Shown: positions 59,251 through 64,000 of the stretch, in pieces | Numbering within the stretch: position 1 is the first letter of the stretch | How the letters are laid out: every line of letters starts with the position of its first letter | Assembly (NCBI GenBank): GCA_963585895.1 | Contig: OY757904.1 | Location: 4,959,982 to 5,023,981 of the forward strand | DNA length: 64,000 bases | Direction of reading: 5' to 3' | From: Sepioteuthis lessoniana | Taxonomy: Eukaryota; Mollusca; Cephalopoda; Myopsida; Loliginidae | Program-made: the position numbers and the translations under genes | Notes under the pieces: generated by a model | Database searches by the model: none | Told to the model about the DNA's origin: nothing | What the model saw: only the letters and a program-made list of their open reading frames with translations

Positions 59251-61050
59251 CAGTCTATTTTTTACTTTTTATCATTCTGAATTAAGTTTTATAATGTTTC
59301 TCCTGCGAGGAAAACTATTTCTTTACACAGTTTCTAAGTTTTAAAAATGGATTTGTACCATTTGTACCATTTTATTATATTCTAGGTATTTGTACTCTTT
59401 AGGCATTTCATTATTCGCAACTTTATTTTCTGTCAAGTATATTCCTACGATTTGTTTGAAGAAAGCCTGCAATATAATATAAAACTTAAGTTCATCTAAA
59501 TTACCAGTAAGAATCATTATTTTGTACACCCACCCCCGAAAGAAGCAGCATTGACTGCTCCGCCACGTCTGCCCGATTCATTATAAATTCTCTCTGATAA
59601 ACATGTTTACGATATAACTTCCTTTTTGTATTTTTATTATCATCGTATTGATACACACGTCACCAAATATGAAATGATTTACAATATTGTTTTTTATTAA
59701 CTGTTAGCTTCACTCTTTTGACATCCCTCAGCATCAAAACTGCAAGCAATGCTTTACCTGTAAAAACTGTCTTGTATTTTTCAAACGAGAAATTCTTAGA
59801 TCTTTATTCTCAAGGACAAGCAAGAATAGCAAAAAAGTACTTCAAAAATCTACGAAAATCTATTATGTAACAAAACATAAAGTACAGAGAGATCACGTCG
59901 AGATAAAAGGTCTTCAGATTTATGTTAACTATACCTTATTTTTTAAAAATGGGAGCTACTTCCATTACACATGTCAAGGGTGCCAACTCAACGCATCTCA
60001 CAAGCGGTGTCTCAAATGTATCCGTAGAATTAGTTGACACAACCATACTTCTCATCCTGAAACAATTTAATATTTGAATTATTCATTTTCTTTATTAGGG
60101 GAAATCAAGTTTTTATTTAATTAAACTTAAGATCAATGCTGTTATAATTCAGATGTTATATCATCATAAAATCTACATTCTATGACTTAAGACAATATGA
60201 TTTTAGAATAAACACTTAGATGCATCGACTTGAAGGAGAAGTGATGTTTATCTCAGTTAAAACATTGTCTCGTGTTATTTGGAATTTTGACATAATCTGG
60301 TTCGTAGTTTTCAATGTGTCCAATTATTTCTGATAAGGTTATATGCAATGAAAACAGAAGCCAGAATTAACTTAAAGGTAAGCTTTATTTCATTTTTGGT
60401 ACTTAAAAACACATGCTATAATAACCCACTTGCTTCTATGCTAGGCAAAATTAGTTATTACGACTATTTCATTTATAACACACAGCTGAGATTGGTATCG
60501 AGTACTTTTACTACAACATAACCTAGAATATTTTTTGATGATAAAAATCTTCTTTCCTGATCTATATTATAACATTTTGAAGCCATATTGCAAGACAATT
60601 TCAAATACGACGATTAATAGATTTTACAAGAATAAATGATATTAAGTTAAGGATGTTCTTTTAGATTAAAACAATTTTTTTATCGATATTCATAACATAT
60701 AGAAGTGTAAGAAACCTAGAAGCCGAAGAAAATCGTACTTTGTAAAATACAGCAGATAGTTTAACAAGAAAAAGCAACGTATGCTTTTCATTGAAATTTC
60801 AATTTTTTACATGAAATATTTAATTCCTTTCTTAGTCACGCAGCCTCGTAGCAGAAAAGATATATATCTGAATGACATCAGAATGATATATTATCTAAGT
60901 TATGTAATTTCTAAAAAAAATTCAACACGAAGCCTTAAGATATATTCATTCCCTTAACATACACAAACAAAATGATTTGCTCCTAATCTTGATAATATAG
61001 TGGTGAGCTAAAAGCGCTAAATTAAAATTTCGACGATTTATTGGATCTAG
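59251..61050. other. AT-rich DNA, no gene recognised
   Basis: The first part up to 59,530 might be poorly conserved upstream LINE sequence, but I cannot support it. The rest shows nothing. Confidence 0.5.
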
Positions 61051-61055
61051 ACATG

Positions 61056-62048
61056 CATACTTATATACACCCCAAGACAAAAATATAAGACCACCCTCAA
61101 AAATGAAGAAAAAATATTGTTTACAATTTTTAAATTTGAAAATCAGATATATGAAAGATAAGGCATAAAGACAATTAAGTTTAAAATATAAAGAAATTTC
61201 AGTTCATTTTTTATATGTATATTAGCATTTATGCCTAATATTAAAATTTCAATTCGACATAAATATAAGACCAATTAACAGAACGATAGAATATATAGGC
61301 AATTTTTTATTTAAGATTTTGTAGATCCGTCGTTAGCTCTGATAACCTCAAAAATTCGGCTAGGCATACTATCAACAACTTTTTGAAGTTGAACCAAAGG
61401 TATTTTTCTCATGCCTCTAAGTCTGTGTTTTGGGGTTCAAAAATTTCTTTGTACTGTCGACCTCCTTCATAAACTTTTGCAACAATCAACCTCCAAACAT
61501 TTTCGATAGGAATGAGGTCTGTAGAGCACATTGGGTGGTCAAGCAAGTACTTCTTTGTTATTGATTCATTGTGGATCGCAGCATTATTTTGCTAAAAAAT
61601 ACACTCTTCTTCATATAGACGACGCACTTTTTTGAGTGAGAGATAAATCTTTTGGATCGTCACACAATCCGCTGCTTTTTGGTGACCACTGACAAATTGT
61701 AGTTTAAGTCTTTCTGAAGATAAGAAGGCATTCCAGATCATAAGAGACCCTCCTCCACTATGCTTTGTTGTGTAATTTTCTTCTAGTAAATTTTTGCAAT
61801 CCAGTACTTCTGAAAGTCATCTCGACTGTTTAAATTGAATTTCTTTTCGTATGAAAAAAACAACTTTTCGCCCTTCTTTAGCACTAATGGCTTGATATTG
61901 ACGAGCATATTTCAATCGTTTCTTTTTGTGCTTCATCGTTAAACTTGGACGATGAATTCTTTTCTTATACTTAATTTTTTCGTTGCTTAAATGGCTTCAA
62001 ATTTTTCTTGTACGGCAAGTTTTATTCTTTTTTACTTCGCGAACAATT

Positions 62049-62052
<4 letters not shown>
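61056..62052 (-). pseudogene. Tc1-like transposon remnant
   Basis: The low end CACCCCAAGACAAAAATATAAG resembles a Tc1-type terminal repeat. The minus strand encodes pieces of a DD34E transposase: a helix-turn-helix end and RPSLTMKHKKKRLKYARQYQ (about 61,960-61,900), QNNAAIHNESITKKY (61,590-61,545) and IPIENVW (about 61,512-61,492), then a region with VVDSMPSRIFEVIRAN-type sequence (about 61,390-61,340). The second catalytic D, usually in QDNA, is N (61,587-61,589), while the E of PIENVW remains. The N-terminal end and other terminal repeat are lost at the (TA)n tract at 62,053. Confidence 0.82.

Positions 62053-62114
<62 letters not shown>
62053..62114. repeat. (TA)n microsatellite
   Basis: About 31 TA units abut the truncated Tc1-like remnant. 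Tc1 elements insert at TA, so the contact may be related. Confidence 0.97.
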
Positions 62115-62116
<2 letters not shown>

Positions 62117-62399
62117 TAGGTTTGTCTCGCTAGAGGATAGAATATGATATATACACACTTTGCTTCAAAAGATATTAGTACAGATGAACAACTGTTAAGC
62201 TCGCACTGAAACAACATAACTAATCAATCAGTCAAACAATTGATCTCTATTTTTAGACATTTTTATGAGGGCTTATTAATATGATTACTTTCTAAAAAAT
62301 AAGCAGAGTGAGGCAAAATCCTTATTGTATTGAAAAATGAGTGATTGATGAACAATTCATAATTGTCTCATTATTTCGTTTCTTGCGAGTTTCTTTTTG
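62115..62399. other. Nothing recognised
   Basis: Short AT-rich spacer. Confidence 0.5.
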
Positions 62400-62941
62400 C
62401 ACCAGTTTTAACTGTGGTTTGTTCCCTGAAGTCTGAACAATAACTTTCTGCAGGTCACCAAGACTATTGTAAGTTTTATTAGCAATGTTGTAGTCAGGAG
62501 GATCTCAATTCTTCCTCTCATATCCGATTCTCTTTTCTTCAAACCCTTAGAAGCTATTCCAAGCTCACCTCTTACAGTTGTTATCACGGTCATCATCTTC
62601 CACAGCTATTTCAGCTTTCAGACAAGATCCAATTATTTGGTTTTTATTTTTGTCTTTTTTAATTTTTACTCGATAGTATGGGAGAAGAGCAAAACCTACT
62701 TGATGTCAGTTTAATTCTTTCTTACTAATTAACAATCAATCTGGTCTTCTAGCCAGAATTGGGTGTTCCATTTGTATCACAAAATCCCTGATAATTTTAA
62801 GTGACCCATTTTCTTGACCAGATTCTGGTTTGTGCATATACAATATATATTATTGATATGTTCATATCGTAGTCTCTTTCACACATTACAAGGGGATCAA
62901 TTTCCTCTCTCAGTCATGCCAACCTTTGCATTCCTTTGGTC

Positions 62942-62942
<1 letters not shown>
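62400..62942 (-). pseudogene. R4/Dong-like LINE, C-terminal copy downstream of (AAT)n
   Basis: Directly below the (ATT)n tract the minus strand starts in the post-zinc-finger region (KGWHD.ER), then YMHKPESGQENGS, HPILARRPD (the PD of the nuclease-like site), and ends with GELGIASKGLKKR..RGRIEILLTTTLLIK (62,596-62,408), equivalent to the conserved C terminus of the copy at 37,400-38,866. Frames are broken and the nuclease core is degraded. Confidence 0.78.

Positions 62943-62990
<48 letters not shown>
62943..62990. repeat. (ATT)n junction between two LINE copies
   Basis: Sixteen ATT units are the 3' tail of the copy at 62,991-64,000 and the 5' border of the copy at 62,400-62,942. Confidence 0.96.
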
Positions 62991-64000
62991 GTCACACCAG
63001 CGTTAGTCGATGGTTTCTCACTGGAGTGACAAGAAGTCTCCTCTAGTCTCCAGCAGGACTCATTTTAGTCTTCTGGCCGATCTTAATAATGATGCTTTGA
63101 TGATCTCCGCTCGTCCTGTTATTTCCAAATCCTTCGATCCTCGTATCGATCCTTTGGTAACTGTACCAAGGGCACCACTTACAATTGGTAACAATGTCCC
63201 TTACAAGTTTCACAGTTTGTTCAGTTCCTTAACAGGATACAGGTACATATCCTTCTTTCCAGTTTCTTTCAATTTTACTCTGTGGTCAGCTGGGACTGTA
63301 AAGTTCACAATTTTGCGAGTGCTCTTTTTTTCGTATACCAATGGCCGTCTGGTGATCCGTTTGTATTTCAAAATCCCATATGTGTCTGTGCTTCTTTTCC
63401 AGGAGAGATTCTGCGTTGTGTATATACCATTAGTTCGTATGGTCAAATTTTAATTTCTTGCACTTTCCCAGTGGATCACCTCACCTATTCAGTCGTGTCT
63501 AGTCTAATAATATTTCTCTGCTGATTCGTTACATTCGCTTATGTGATTGATCGCATCGTCTCTATCAACACATATTCTACATTTTCTAGTTTGTCGCATC
63601 TTATGTATTCTTGCTTTGAAATAAATGTTATTATGACGTTGCTTTTCGGGGCTTTTAGAAAACATTCAATTTCTCTTTTAAGGTTACCTTTCTTTGCCAC
63701 GTCCAAGTTTTTTTGAGCGAGATGTTCCTTGTTTGCCATTTAAAATGTCTATACGGTTGTTTTTCTTCACATTTTTGTTTCAAGTTAATTTTGTTCTGTT
63801 GGTCCTCATATTGCCAAAATTGTTTCTGATGGCTGTAATCAGTCTCCTCCGTATTTTTTTTTATGTAGTCATTGAGTCGCTTTATCAATACATCAACGCT
63901 GTCTTAAATGCTGGTAAGTCTTCTTCCACTAGGATGTAAGACTTTATTCATCATTAGTTTTCTTCTTCTCAGGTCCATTTGCTTAAGTTCTTCTCTGGTC
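62991..64000 (-). pseudogene. R4/Dong-like LINE, C-terminal half, continues past the window
   Basis: From the window edge downward: LEDYI/MIKRLNDYIKKN (about 63,888), KKTWTWQRKVTLKEKLN, a degraded zinc-finger region, KVIHWE-type sequence (about 63,475), YGILKYKRITRRPL and KIVNFTVPADHRVKL (about 63,300). The nuclease-like site is changed (PD to PL, and the D of KIVDF to N). A VPLVTVPIVSGALGTVTKG-type C terminus follows, and the 3' UTR ends at (ATT)n. It is diverged from the copies at 35.7-38.9 kb. Confidence 0.82.

Overview
The window reads as repeat-dense intergenic or intronic DNA from an animal, most likely a coleoid cephalopod such as Octopus. The grounds are the very many long dinucleotide microsatellites, several tRNA-derived SINE families, RTE-like and R4/Dong-like LINEs and a Ty3/Gypsy element whose protein fragments resemble the repeat proteins common in cephalopod genome annotations. 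This is recognition from memory, not a search, so the species call is an inference. I recognise no host protein-coding exon, no genuine tRNA, rRNA or ncRNA gene and no CRISPR. Every coding signal I can support belongs to a decayed mobile element.

Layout. 1-2,040: microsatellites and a SINE with target-site duplication (TSD). 2,042-4,517: a DNA transposon with both ~115-bp terminal inverted repeats (TIRs), a TTA TSD and a broken transposase-like gene. 6,438-8,312: an RTE-like LINE keeping both ends but missing its reverse-transcriptase core. 8,527-9,437: a duplicated ~200-bp sequence, one copy carrying a SINE and the other preserving the empty site. 13,190-18,540: two truncated Ty3/Gypsy copies in opposite orientations. 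18,717-20,616: a wrecked RTE copy. 21,576-25,089: a young non-autonomous LTR retrotransposon with two ~97% identical LTRs. 27,165-27,850: an internally deleted mariner with telomere-like filler at the deletion. 28,138-35,270: further LINE fragments, a foldback element and a SINE inserted in an (AT)n tract. 35,692-39,830: a head-to-tail chain of R4/Dong-like LINE copies joined partly through (AAT)n. 44,035-48,212, 51,768-52,590 and 57,648-58,228: a tail-sharing SINE-like family (called family B here) with an internal ~55-bp repeat and nested tRNA SINEs. 53,350-53,476: a 127-bp tRNA SINE with a perfect 17-bp TSD. 55,030-55,430 and 62,400-64,000: two more R4/Dong-like chains through (ATT)n. 57,040-59,250: an R4/Dong-like copy split by a family B insertion. 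61,056-62,052: a Tc1-like remnant.

How the parts relate. Autonomous-type sources (RTE, R4/Dong, Gypsy, Tc1/mariner, a CMC-like transposon) are all broken here. Shared SINE tails suggest one LINE machinery moved several non-autonomous families. The microsatellite-linked LINE chains suggest that the element's own (AAT)n tail offers landing sites for later copies. The least-described items are family B with its variable repeat number, the R4/Dong chains, the non-autonomous LTR element and the foldback hairpin at 31,253-31,541.
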